Assembly: GCA_945861845.1 (NCBI GenBank)
Contig: CAMAWS010000134.1
Span: 1 to 7,910 of the forward strand
Direction of reading: 5' to 3'
Length of the DNA: 7,910 nt
Source of the DNA: Candidatus Sulfopaludibacter sp. SbA3
GTDB taxonomy: Bacteria; Acidobacteriota; Terriglobia; 20CM-2-55-15
Both the position numbers and the translations under genes were made by a program. This document shows, one piece after another, positions 1 through 6,449 of the stretch (position 1 is its first letter; each line of letters begins with the position of its first letter). The notes under the pieces are model-generated. The model was given only the letters and a program-made list of their open reading frames with translations, had not been told where the DNA came from and made no database searches.

Positions 1-1249
1 TGCCGCCGGTGTAATTGAAATCTCCGAGGAGGGATTTACGGGCGGCAAAGCCTTCGATCCGCAATCGATTCTGGTAAAGAGGCCGGTCGGCCAGGCGCAT
101 GTTGGTTTCGAACGTGAATCGCCCGGTATTTCTTCCGTCGGTGAACAACTCGGGCAAATCGCCCGTAGCGTCTCGATTGATGTACTCGAAGCCGGCGCCA
201 ATCAGAAACCGGTAGTTGGGTATGTGGCGGAGATTCAGTCTCAACGCGTTGGCCTTGTAGTTGAAACGGGCGCGTGGCCGGGATTCACCGCGAATGACGG
301 GTGACAGGTCCCACCGTTCGGAACGCCATGTCTGTCCGAGGTCGAGAAACACAATGCCCGGCAGCGGCAGGGGAATCCTCAGCCTGCCGTCTGCGCGCCG
401 CCGGTCCGGATCCCATCGATAGGACGAATTGAAGTTGATCCCGCCATCGTTGAGGTTCCACAAATCCAGGTAAGCCGTGTCGACCGGCGCGCCCTTCAGA
501 AGATTAAAAAGGATGTTGGTTCCAGAGTTCGTTTTCGCCGTTGTCCGGACAATTGCGTTGTACCGGTCGGGAACCAGGGTCGGCTCGATTTCGATCCCGG
601 CGTTCGAAAAGCTCTCTGCCTCCAACAGCCTTGCTTCCGTCGTTTTCCATTCCTCATAGCGAAGTACGCTGGACGTGCGGAAGGCCGTGGCTTCGCGGAC
701 CACCGGGTTTGTGAAATCCAGGTAGTAGTTGTGAAGAATGTCCTCGATGAAAGGCCGGCCCGTTTTGTTCCAGGACTGCAGCGCGGACTGGACCTTGCCC
801 TCGGACATATCGATGTTGGCAAGCAGGTCCGACGCGTATGCATTAGCCGGATCCACGGCAAGCGCCTGGAGCAGCGCCGACTTCGCCCGATCCACTTCAC
901 GTTTCGCCAGATAGACACCCGCGAGTTCGTTGTGGAACCGGACGTCCTGGGGATAGCGGCCGAGTGCTTCCTGTAGCAGCGCCTGCGCCTTGTCGTAGTC
1001 GCGCATGTTTCCATGCGCGACTGCAAGGTAGAGATAGGTATCGGAAGCCGGGTTGGCCGCCAATGAGGCGGAAAGAATTTCGACGGCGCGGATGAACTCG
1101 CCTCGCTCGATCGCGGCGCGGCCCTCTTCAACCTGGCCGAATGCGGGAGTGGCCGTCAATCCCATCGAACCAAAGAGGACGGCGATAAAGACAACAGTAG
1201 AGGAAACAAGCCGTATTGGGATTGGGCCGCCAAACCTGTCACGAATCAT
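1..1249 (-). CDS. TPR-containing secreted protein with C-terminal outer-membrane-type beta domain (partial, C-terminus off the left edge)
   Basis: Translating the minus strand from the ATG at 1249 gives 416 open residues without a stop before the window edge, so the true C-terminus is missing. Residues about 15-38 form a hydrophobic signal peptide ending in a plausible cleavage site (TPAFG-Q). Residues about 40-165 are TPR-like helix pairs (for example around YLYLAVAHGNMRDYDKA and FHNELAGVYLAKREVDRAK). Residues about 196-240 read like a single POTRA-type unit (LLEAESFSNAGIEIEPTL), and from about 255 on the chain is an alternating beta-strand pattern rich in Arg, Asn and aromatics, as in outer-membrane barrels. 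The ATG is preceded by a GAGG Shine-Dalgarno with 6-nt spacing. It is transcribed divergently from the plus-strand operon. I infer an outer-membrane assembly or export factor; the TPR assignment is firm, the Omp85-like reading is tentative. Confidence 0.8.
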   Translation of the reverse strand, partial: MIRDRFGGPIPIRLVSSTVVFIAVLFGSMGLTATPAFGQVEEGRAAIERGEFIRAVEILSASLAANPASDTYLYLAVAHGNMRDYDKAQALLQEALGRYPQDVRFHNELAGVYLAKREVDRAKSALLQALAVDPANAYASDLLANIDMSEGKVQSALQSWNKTGRPFIEDILHNYYLDFTNPVVREATAFRTSSVLRYEEWKTTEARLLEAESFSNAGIEIEPTLVPDRYNAIVRTTAKTNSGTNILFNLLKGAPVDTAYLDLWNLNDGGINFNSSYRWDPDRRRADGRLRIPLPLPGIVFLDLGQTWRSERWDLSPVIRGESRPRARFNYKANALRLNLRHIPNYRFLIGAGFEYINRDATGDLPELFTDGRNTGRFTFETNMRLADRPLYQNRLRIEGFAARKSLLGDFNYTGG

Positions 1250-1287
1250 CGCTTGCCTCACTCCGGCAGTGATTATAGAGTCGCAAC
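1250..1287. promoter_or_regulatory. Divergent intergenic region with a perfect -10 box (TATAAT) on the minus strand
   Basis: Only 38 bp separate the two divergent start codons. On the minus strand, 1277-1272 reads TATAAT, a perfect sigma70-type -10. It lies about 22 nt upstream of the ATG at 1249, which would give a leader of roughly 15 nt carrying the GAGG Shine-Dalgarno. No recognisable -35 hexamer lies at 16-18 bp. For the plus strand the overlapping TATAGA (1274-1279) is only 4/6 and would leave almost no leader before the ATG at 1288, so the operon promoter may instead lie inside the divergent gene. The promoter call is inference from motif match only. Confidence 0.35.
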
Positions 1288-1854
1288 ATGAAAACACTGG
1301 GATCTTTTCTCCTCTTGATTGTGTTGTCGCTGGCGGCAATGCCTGCCCACGCGAGCGACCTTACTTTGTATGGCGGTTTTCAGCGGCAGGGGGCGGTGAC
1401 CCTGGACACGGGCACGACAAGTCAGTTGGGCAAGGCCGTTACGCAAACGTTCGATCCGACAAATTTTGGAGTGTTTGGTATCCGTTATGGTCACGGCCGG
1501 GTGGTAGGGTCGGAACATACGTTGGCGTACACACCGAATTTCATTGAGAGCGCCCGGAAGGCCATTCTGTACAACAGCAACTTGATAATTCAGGCGCCTA
1601 CGCCAATCGTTCGTCCTTACGGAACTGTCGGCGTTGGAGCCATCTTGACAATGGGCGACTCGGTTCTGAATATCGGCAAGAAGTTTGCCATCAACTACGG
1701 TGGGGGGCTGAAAATTCTACCCGCGGGGCCGGTTGGAATCCGTTTCGACGTTCGTGGCTACACGATTCCCAGCGTACAGCGCAGCGGATCGTCGATCGAG
1801 AGTAAAACGCTGAACATTGCCGAGGTGAGCGTGGGTGTCCTCTTCTCAAAATGA
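1288..1854 (+). CDS. Small outer-membrane beta-barrel-like protein with signal peptide
   Basis: This 188-residue protein begins with a classic signal peptide (basic MKT, hydrophobic core at about 5-17, AMPAHA-S cleavage near residue 22). The mature part is an alternating hydrophobic/polar pattern with many Gly and Tyr residues (LTLYGGF, VFGIRYGHG, YGTVGVGAIL, NYGGGLKIL, IRFDVRGY, EVSVGVLFS). These look like about eight short beta strands, as in small OmpA/OmpW-like barrels (OMP_b-brl type); no OmpA peptidoglycan-binding domain follows. An in-frame TAG 9 nt upstream fixes ATG 1288 as the earliest possible start; the Shine-Dalgarno is weak. It is first in an overlapping operon, and its last 20 bp encode the start of the next gene. 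The substrate or ligand is unknown. The ending (GVLFSK) is not the canonical C-terminal Phe of BamA substrates. Confidence 0.72.
   Translation: MKTLGSFLLLIVLSLAAMPAHASDLTLYGGFQRQGAVTLDTGTTSQLGKAVTQTFDPTNFGVFGIRYGHGRVVGSEHTLAYTPNFIESARKAILYNSNLIIQAPTPIVRPYGTVGVGAILTMGDSVLNIGKKFAINYGGGLKILPAGPVGIRFDVRGYTIPSVQRSGSSIESKTLNIAEVSVGVLFSK
1822..1829 (+). promoter_or_regulatory. Shine-Dalgarno (GAGGTGAG) selecting the GTG start at 1835
   Basis: GAGGTGA matches seven consecutive bases of the anti-Shine-Dalgarno complement and sits 6 nt before GTG 1835. It lies inside the coding sequence of the upstream barrel gene, so ribosomes finishing that gene pass over it. It is the main reason to prefer the GTG at 1835 over the internal ATG at 1949, which would remove the first predicted membrane helix. 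Confidence 0.7.
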
Positions 1855-4189
1855 TCCCGGCGGCTGGACATACGCCGGCCTGTTTCTTACCACTCTTTCG
1901 CTTCTGCAACTTGAACTCTTCCTGACGCGCATCTTCAGCGTCACGATGTGGTATCACTTCGCGTTCATGGCCATATCGCTGGCCATGTTCGGCCTGGCGG
2001 CCGGAGCCGTCCTTGTGGAGGTGATGCGTCGGCGCGATGCGCACCTGACGCTGGCGAATACGGGTCTTCTCTTTGCGCTGAGCAGCGCGGTCTGCTTTGT
2101 AGTCCAGTTAAGCATCCCCACGGATCCAGAGACCCGGTTAGCCTGGACCGTGCTGGCGTTCACGATTATCGCTGTCCCTTTCGTTTTCGCCGGCATCGTT
2201 GTTTGCGTCGCGCTGACAAGATTTCCCGCGCACACCGGCGCCATGTATGCGGCGGACCTTGCGGGTTCGGCGGTTGGGTGCGTTCTTACCATTCCAATTC
2301 TTGACAATATTCACGCGCCCACTGCCGTGATCCTTAACGCCGGCATCGCGGCCCTGGGCGCCTGCGCATTCGCGATTCCGATGCGAGGTCATAGACCGCG
2401 CCTGCAGTGGGGGACGGCCGGGGCCGCGCTTGTCCTGCTGATCCTGGCTGGTGTCAATCAGTCCACCAGGTTCATCGACATCCAATGGATTAAGGGCGGG
2501 CGGAATCGCGGCGGCGGGCTGTATGAAAAATGGAACGCCCTGTCGCGCATTCACGTTCGCGAAACGGGAAGCGATCCGTTTGGATGGGGAATGAGTCCCG
2601 CGTACCGGCCGCAGTACAAGTCGGACCAGTTGTACCTGAACATCGATTCAGGCGCGGCGACCGTGATCACGAAATTTGACGGCAACATGGATCGGCTCGA
2701 GCACCTGAAATACGACGTCACCGCCCTTGCGCACTATCTAAGAAAAGATACAAACGTGCTTGTGATCGGAGTTGGCGGAGGCAGGGACATCCTTGCGGCC
2801 CTGGCGTTCGGGCAGAAACGTGTTGTCGGAGTGGAAATCAATCCGGATATCCTCTCCGTACTTACAGGGCGCTTCGCGGACTACTCCGGAAATCTCCAGA
2901 AGCTCCCTTCTGTTTCGCTGGTTCACGACGAGGCGAGGAGCTATATCGCGCGTTCAGCCGAAAAATTCGGCATCATACAGGCGTCTCTCATCGACACGTG
3001 GGCGGCCAGTTCGGCCGGCGCATACGTGCTTACCGAGAACGGGCTTTACACCAGGGAAGCCTGGCTGACGTTTCTCAATCATCTTACCGACGACGGAATT
3101 CTCACAATGTCGCGCTGGTACTACGAAGCGCAGCCCGCCGAAACGTTGCGGCTGGCGGCGCTGGCAACCTCGTCCCTGGTCGAGATGGGAGTGTCCAATC
3201 CCCGGCAACACATCATCATCGTCCGCAAGCAGGACAGCTCCGAAACCGGCGAATACAGCGTGGCTACGATTCTTGTTTCGCGGCGGCCATTCACGGAAAA
3301 CGAAATCGGCGCTCTAACGGAAATTTCACGGTCGATGGAATTCGTGCCTGTGCTTACGCCGCGGTTCGCGGAACGGCCGGAGTTTGCGGCCGTCGCCACA
3401 CTCGGAAAGTACGACGAACTGATCCGGCAGTATCCTTTGAATATCGAAGCGCCGACCGACGACACACCGTTTTTCTTTCACATGCTGCGCGCGAGGGACC
3501 TGCTGAAAGCTTCGACATACCAGGGGATGAACGAAACCAATCTCAAGGCTGTCCGAGTGCTTGGAACGCTGCTTGCCGTGGTCAGTATCCTGAGTTTCGC
3601 TGCGATTGGCATTCCTCTCGCATTGCGCAAGCAGGTCCGCGACCGCCAATCGGCGGCGCTGATGGTTTATTTCGCCGCCATCGGGCTAGCCTTCATGATG
3701 GTCGAGATCGGACAGCTTGAGCGGCTGATCGTGTTCCTGGGTCACCCCATTTATGGACTCACCGTGGTTCTTTTCGTGCTCCTGGTGTCTTCGAGTCTTG
3801 GCAGCCTCTCGTCCGATCGGCTGGGCCGTTTCATCTGGGCCCTCCCGGTGGTGTTGGGAATGTTTATCGTTTCGAGCCCGCTGATCACCGGCGCATTCGT
3901 AGCATCTTCAACCGCAGTCCGAATTGCCATCTCTGCCGCGATGTTGTTCCCCTCCGGATTCCTGATGGGCATGGCCTTTCCGGTCGGAATAAGGCTTGCC
4001 GCCCTTCGTGAGGGGGCGCCGACGGCATGGTACTGGGGCATCAACGGTGCGTTCTCGGTCATCTCTTCCGTGCTGGCTGTTTTCATCGCAATCTTCTGGG
4101 GAGTTACCGCTACGCTGGTCGCCGGACTTTGCGTCTACCTGTTGGCATTAATGGCGCTCCTGCGTTGCAGGCTTCAAACATCAGTATGA
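1835..4189 (+). CDS. Fused multi-pass membrane / spermidine-synthase-like (SAM-binding) protein
   Basis: This 784-residue protein has three parts. The N-terminal part (about 12-208) holds six or seven transmembrane helices. The central soluble part (about 215-560) has a Rossmann-type nucleotide-binding fold like spermidine synthases: motif I VLVIGVGGGRD (308-318), acidic strand end VVGVEINPD (330-338, E334), HDEARSY (364-370, D365) and a catalytic-loop-like IDTWAASSAGAY (386-397, D387). The C-terminal part (about 573-777) adds about seven helices and carries the AWYWGINGAFSVISSVLA segment (731-748) typical of the fused MFS/spermidine synthase group. Start GTG 1835 is backed by a strong Shine-Dalgarno and overlaps the barrel gene by 20 bp; its stop overlaps the next ATG. 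The family uses SAM or decarboxylated SAM, but true aminopropyltransferase activity is unproven. The enzyme domain would be held at the inner membrane. Confidence 0.85.
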   Translation: MSSSQNDPGGWTYAGLFLTTLSLLQLELFLTRIFSVTMWYHFAFMAISLAMFGLAAGAVLVEVMRRRDAHLTLANTGLLFALSSAVCFVVQLSIPTDPETRLAWTVLAFTIIAVPFVFAGIVVCVALTRFPAHTGAMYAADLAGSAVGCVLTIPILDNIHAPTAVILNAGIAALGACAFAIPMRGHRPRLQWGTAGAALVLLILAGVNQSTRFIDIQWIKGGRNRGGGLYEKWNALSRIHVRETGSDPFGWGMSPAYRPQYKSDQLYLNIDSGAATVITKFDGNMDRLEHLKYDVTALAHYLRKDTNVLVIGVGGGRDILAALAFGQKRVVGVEINPDILSVLTGRFADYSGNLQKLPSVSLVHDEARSYIARSAEKFGIIQASLIDTWAASSAGAYVLTENGLYTREAWLTFLNHLTDDGILTMSRWYYEAQPAETLRLAALATSSLVEMGVSNPRQHIIIVRKQDSSETGEYSVATILVSRRPFTENEIGALTEISRSMEFVPVLTPRFAERPEFAAVATLGKYDELIRQYPLNIEAPTDDTPFFFHMLRARDLLKASTYQGMNETNLKAVRVLGTLLAVVSILSFAAIGIPLALRKQVRDRQSAALMVYFAAIGLAFMMVEIGQLERLIVFLGHPIYGLTVVLFVLLVSSSLGSLSSDRLGRFIWALPVVLGMFIVSSPLITGAFVASSTAVRIAISAAMLFPSGFLMGMAFPVGIRLAALREGAPTAWYWGINGAFSVISSVLAVFIAIFWGVTATLVAGLCVYLLALMALLRCRLQTSV

Positions 4190-5379
4190 AACTCAGGAAA
4201 ATTCTTCATCCGGCGGTCTGGCTCTTCGTTCTATTCGTTTCAATTTCTGCGATTTCGGTGGACCGTATCAAAATCCACACGGAGTCGCTCACCGGACTAA
4301 CCAGCGAAGGCAGGCGCGCGGGTTCCGAGGGCGCCGCGCTTGCGGCCCAGTACATAGCCGGACAGCTCGGTGAAATAGGTTTCCAGACCCAGATGCAGGA
4401 GTTCGGCGGCAATCGCAAGAACGTGATCGCAAAGAGCGGCACGGCTGAAAGGTACATCCTGCTCGGCGCGCATTACGACGGGCAGGGAAGGGGATTCCCA
4501 TCAGCCAGCGACAATGCGGCTGGCGTCGCGGTGGTTTTGGAAGTAGCGCGGGAACTGCAAGCCAAAAATCTTCCGGTCTCGCTGGTCGTGGCTGGATTTG
4601 ACGACGAAGAACAGGGCCTGAACGGCTCCCGTTACTACACCGATCACCCGATATATCCCCTGCAGAATGCCGCTGCCGCAATCATCTTCGACACGATGGG
4701 CCGCAGTTTTATCGATCTCGAAACGTTTGCGCTGTTTGTCCTCGGCACGGAATACTCGAAAGAACTGGCGGAGATTGTAAGGAAGAGAACACGGCCTGAA
4801 ATGGTCATCTTAGGATCGGACCTGATCGGGCCGCGAAGCGATTTCGCTCCCTTCGCCGTCAAGCGCGTGCCCTACCTTTTCTTCTCGAATGCAACGCACA
4901 AGGACTACCACGGCGAGGGCGACACGCCGGATAAGATCGATTATGGGCGCCTGGCGGAGCAGACTTCCACCATTGCGGAGATCGTCGAAGATATTGCCCG
5001 CTCGAGTACCTCCCCGGCGTTCCTGACACAGCCCATCTACCCCGCTGGCGAGGGAGCGACTCTTACCCAGTACATGGCGCATGTGGAAAGCGAATACAAG
5101 GATCTTCCACCCGCATACCGGCTGATGTTCGCTGATCTCAAATTGCGTCTCCAGTCCGACAATTCCCGCGACGGCCTGCGCGTCACCACCTCCGCCCTGC
5201 TGGCGATAGCGACGCCGAGTTTTTCACGCTTCATGCTCTCCTTGATTCTGGCTCCGTATTTCGAAGGCCTCGGAAAGCCTGCCATTGCCGCCGCCAGTTA
5301 CGAAGAGGCAGCCAGGTGGGCGCCGGAAGGCCCAACCCGGCGGCAGTTGGAGGAAAGAGCTCGATCCCTTCGACAATAA
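4186..5379 (+). CDS. M28-family zinc metallopeptidase (aminopeptidase), membrane-anchored or secreted
   Basis: This 397-residue protein starts at ATG 4186, overlapping the preceding TGA (ATGA), with no visible Shine-Dalgarno, so translation probably depends on termination-reinitiation. Residues 9-24 are a hydrophobic signal/anchor segment. The catalytic domain (about 30-272) keeps the complete M28 co-catalytic two-zinc set: H96 and D98 in GAHYDG, bridging D109 in SDNAAG, general base E141 and ligand E142 in DDEEQG, D169 in FDTMG, and H242 in YHGEGDTPD. The expected activity is removal of N-terminal residues from peptides outside the cytoplasm. A further stretch of about 115 residues (280-397) is mostly helical, ending in a TPR-like helix pair (IAAASYEEAARWAPEG). 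It is last in the operon with the barrel and the spermidine-synthase-like gene. A longer ORF reading from 4027 only re-reads the upstream gene out of frame and is not a credible start. Confidence 0.9.
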   Translation: MKLRKILHPAVWLFVLFVSISAISVDRIKIHTESLTGLTSEGRRAGSEGAALAAQYIAGQLGEIGFQTQMQEFGGNRKNVIAKSGTAERYILLGAHYDGQGRGFPSASDNAAGVAVVLEVARELQAKNLPVSLVVAGFDDEEQGLNGSRYYTDHPIYPLQNAAAAIIFDTMGRSFIDLETFALFVLGTEYSKELAEIVRKRTRPEMVILGSDLIGPRSDFAPFAVKRVPYLFFSNATHKDYHGEGDTPDKIDYGRLAEQTSTIAEIVEDIARSSTSPAFLTQPIYPAGEGATLTQYMAHVESEYKDLPPAYRLMFADLKLRLQSDNSRDGLRVTTSALLAIATPSFSRFMLSLILAPYFEGLGKPAIAAASYEEAARWAPEGPTRRQLEERARSLRQ

Positions 5380-5387
5380 GGAAGCTG

Positions 5388-5904
5388 TTACGGCAGCAGC
5401 ACGTGAACCGGTATTTGACAGCCGGGAAGAAGCGACGGTGTGATCGTGTCGCCGCGCCGGTAGAGGTGCAGCGCCGCATAGTTGTTTTCGCGGGGTTCGG
5501 AATACGCAATCAGCCTGTCATTCCGGATATCGGAGACCCAATATTCCGGAACGCCCATTTCTGCATAGAGGTGCATCTTGAGGCCCTGATCGTATTCAAG
5601 TGAAGAGTCGGCCATTTCGATGATCAGGAACAGGTCGGATGGACCGGCGTGGCCGGACGCATAGAAGTCTTCCTTAGGCCGGAGCAGGTAAACATCGGGT
5701 TGGGGCTCATCGTACTCGTCCAGCCGGACCAGGCTCTGATTGGCCCGAAGAACGGCCGCATTATGCCGCGGCCCAATGGGACTCATGGCGAGGACCTCAC
5801 CGCGAATAAGTTCCACGCGATCGTCTTCGGACAGGATTCCGGCCTCAGCCATCCGAATGGTAACCGTGAACCGTGAACAGCCTCTTCTGAATTGCCGTTT
5901 CCAT
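5388..5904 (-). pseudogene. Uma2-family (PD-(D/E)XK nuclease-like) gene, frameshifted and internally shortened
   Basis: The body, read from 5852 to the stop at 5388, gives a clear Uma2-family protein: MAEAGILSEDDRVELIRGE, MSPIGPRH, EPQPDVYLLRP, DFYASGH, IIEMADSSLEYD and GVPEYWVSD. These include the PD, E and K core positions of the nuclease fold. The expected N-terminus lies in another frame: ATG 5904 (GGGGTG Shine-Dalgarno, 5-nt spacing) reads METAIQKRLFTVHGYH and then hits TGA. Deleting one T of the TT at 5857/5856 joins it to RMAEAGIL, the usual family arrangement. A second defect is an apparent in-frame loss of about 15-20 residues between ANQSLVR and LDEYDEPQPD, where family members normally carry another strand. 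Translation could still start at ATG 5852 (154 residues; the family is usually about 190). It converges on the M28 gene with an 8-bp gap. Family assignment is strong, loss of function is inferred, and a sequencing error could explain the frameshift. Confidence 0.78.
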
Positions 5905-5940
5905 AAAAGCACCCCAGAATATCGCAATTGCGCTGCCTGC

Positions 5941-6243
5941 GTTAATCCGGACTTCTCACCGGTTTTTCTGGATGACGCGCCGAAGGCGCATCCGAAAAGA
6001 GCCGCAAAGCGGCGGCAAACTATAGCCCACGGCGTGAGCCGTGGGTTTCGGGTCGCGACACATTTCAGCCCCGGAGGGGCGACAGAGTGTTTCGGAATCT
6101 GTCGCCCCTCCGGGGCTTGCAACGCTGGGAACCGTTTCCCCCACGCTCACGCGTGGGGCTAAAGTCTTTCGCCGCGCCGCGGCTCTATTCGGATGCGCCT
6201 TCGGCGCGTCATTCAATCAAACCGGTGAGGAATACGGGTTAAC
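5941..6243. repeat. Composite long inverted repeat (REP/MITE-like palindromic element)
   Basis: The two halves of this 303-bp segment are imperfect inverted copies folding around about 6092. Outer ends match in 16 of 20 positions (GTTAAtCCG at 5941; mirror ending GTTAAC at 6243), followed by TCACCGGTTT and its mirror. The next block, 5972-6005 against 6179-6212, matches 33 of 34. The centre, 6067-6086 against 6098-6117, is perfect over 20 bp. Each arm also contains its own hairpins: GCGCC-GAA-GGCGC (5977-5989; mirror 6195-6207), CCCACGGC-GTGA-GCCGTGGG (6026-6045; mirror CCCCACGC-TCAC-GCGTGGGG 6139-6158) and GCCCC-GGA-GGGGC (6068-6080; mirror 6104-6116). No transposase is encoded and no clear target-site duplication is seen. 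Open frames across it on both strands are by-products of the repeat. It may be a non-autonomous mobile element or BIME-like unit; it could also act as a terminator for approaching transcription. Confidence 0.82.
6067..6117. repeat. Central perfect 20-bp inverted repeat of the palindromic element
   Basis: Positions 6067-6086 and 6098-6117 are exact reverse complements around an 11-nt loop (GTGTTTCGGAA). Each arm itself contains a GCCCC/GGGGC stem, so the DNA or RNA can form either one long stem or two short hairpins. The stem is very GC-rich. There is no U-tract, so a classic intrinsic terminator is not indicated. Confidence 0.8.
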
Positions 6244-6248
6244 TCATT

Positions 6249-6265
6249 GACTTCGCTCAGAAGTC
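6249..6265. repeat. Short hairpin GACTTC-GCTCA-GAAGTC
   Basis: A perfect 6-bp stem with a 5-nt loop lies 5 bp beyond the right end of the large palindrome. It has no following T-run. It may be part of the same mobile segment or chance. Confidence 0.4.
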
Positions 6266-6297
6266 TCTGGAACCAAGCAGCACATTTCCGCGATAAG

Positions 6298-6314
6298 CGC
6301 GACTGCAAGTCGCG
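6298..6314. repeat. REP-like hairpin CGCGACT-GCA-AGTCGCG
   Basis: A perfect 7-bp stem with a 3-nt loop lies in the gene-free stretch between the large palindrome and the hipB promoter. Short GC-rich palindromes of this type are common extragenic repeats in bacteria; only genome-wide copy number would show whether this one is repeated. The rest of 6266-6380 shows no convincing gene or motif. Confidence 0.45.
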
Positions 6315-6391
6315 AATGCGCCGAAGATCCAGACATCCAGCAACGCTGAATGAATCCCGTCAACGTCACGGACTATTATCTATTTATAATT

Positions 6392-6445
6392 CGTCTGTTA
6401 CGGCGACTTAGTTGACATTTCAGATGTTAGTCGCCATATTAGACG
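6392..6445 (+). promoter_or_regulatory. hipBA promoter with a 54-bp dyad operator
   Basis: TTGACA (6412-6417) is a consensus -35, and 17 bp further CATATT (6435-6440) is a 4/6 -10. Around it lies a dyad centred at 6418.5: CGTCT (6392-6396) mirrors AGACG (6441-6445) and GGCGACT (6402-6408) mirrors AGTCGCC (6429-6435). In total 17 of 27 half-site positions are symmetric, 14 of them in the outer 17. The arms flank the -35 and overlap the -10, as expected for an operator where the HipB dimer, alone or with HipA, represses its own operon. The predicted transcription start is about 6447, only about 3 nt before ATG 6450. A perfect TATAAT at 6385-6390 is an alternative -10 but lacks a -35. Operator identity is inference from symmetry and position. 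Confidence 0.6.
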
Positions 6446-6449
6446 TGTT

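Noticed and set aside
496..1131. Long minus-strand ORF of 211 residues within the left gene
   Set aside because: It is an Arg/Ser/Thr-rich out-of-frame shadow of the TPR protein, which is open in another frame from 1249 to the edge and has recognisable domains, a signal peptide and an SD.
2998..3720. 240-residue plus-strand ORF in a second frame of the membrane enzyme
   Set aside because: It lies wholly inside the SAM-binding and C-terminal region of the real gene and has no recognisable domain; high GC produces such shadows.
4027..4185. Upstream extension of the M28 peptidase to an ATG at 4027
   Set aside because: It overlaps the end of the membrane enzyme out of frame and would place about 53 Arg-rich residues before a clear signal/anchor; ATG 4186 with the ATGA overlap is far more likely.
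6067..6117. Intrinsic terminator for the Uma2 or hipBA side
   Set aside because: The stem is strong but no T-tract follows on either strand, so a Rho-independent terminator is not supported.
5905..6122. Extension of the Uma2 reading frame to an ATG at 6122
   Set aside because: These residues are translated palindrome sequence; the family N-terminus is found in the shifted frame starting at 5904 instead.
5956..6250. Overlapping ORFs on both strands inside the palindrome (SPGGATDSE and APPGL-type peptides)
   Set aside because: They arise from reading the inverted repeat on either strand, have no independent ribosome binding sites, and show only repeat-derived composition.
5941..6314. Possible CRISPR array
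   Set aside because: The repeats are inverted and nested rather than regularly spaced direct repeats with unique spacers.
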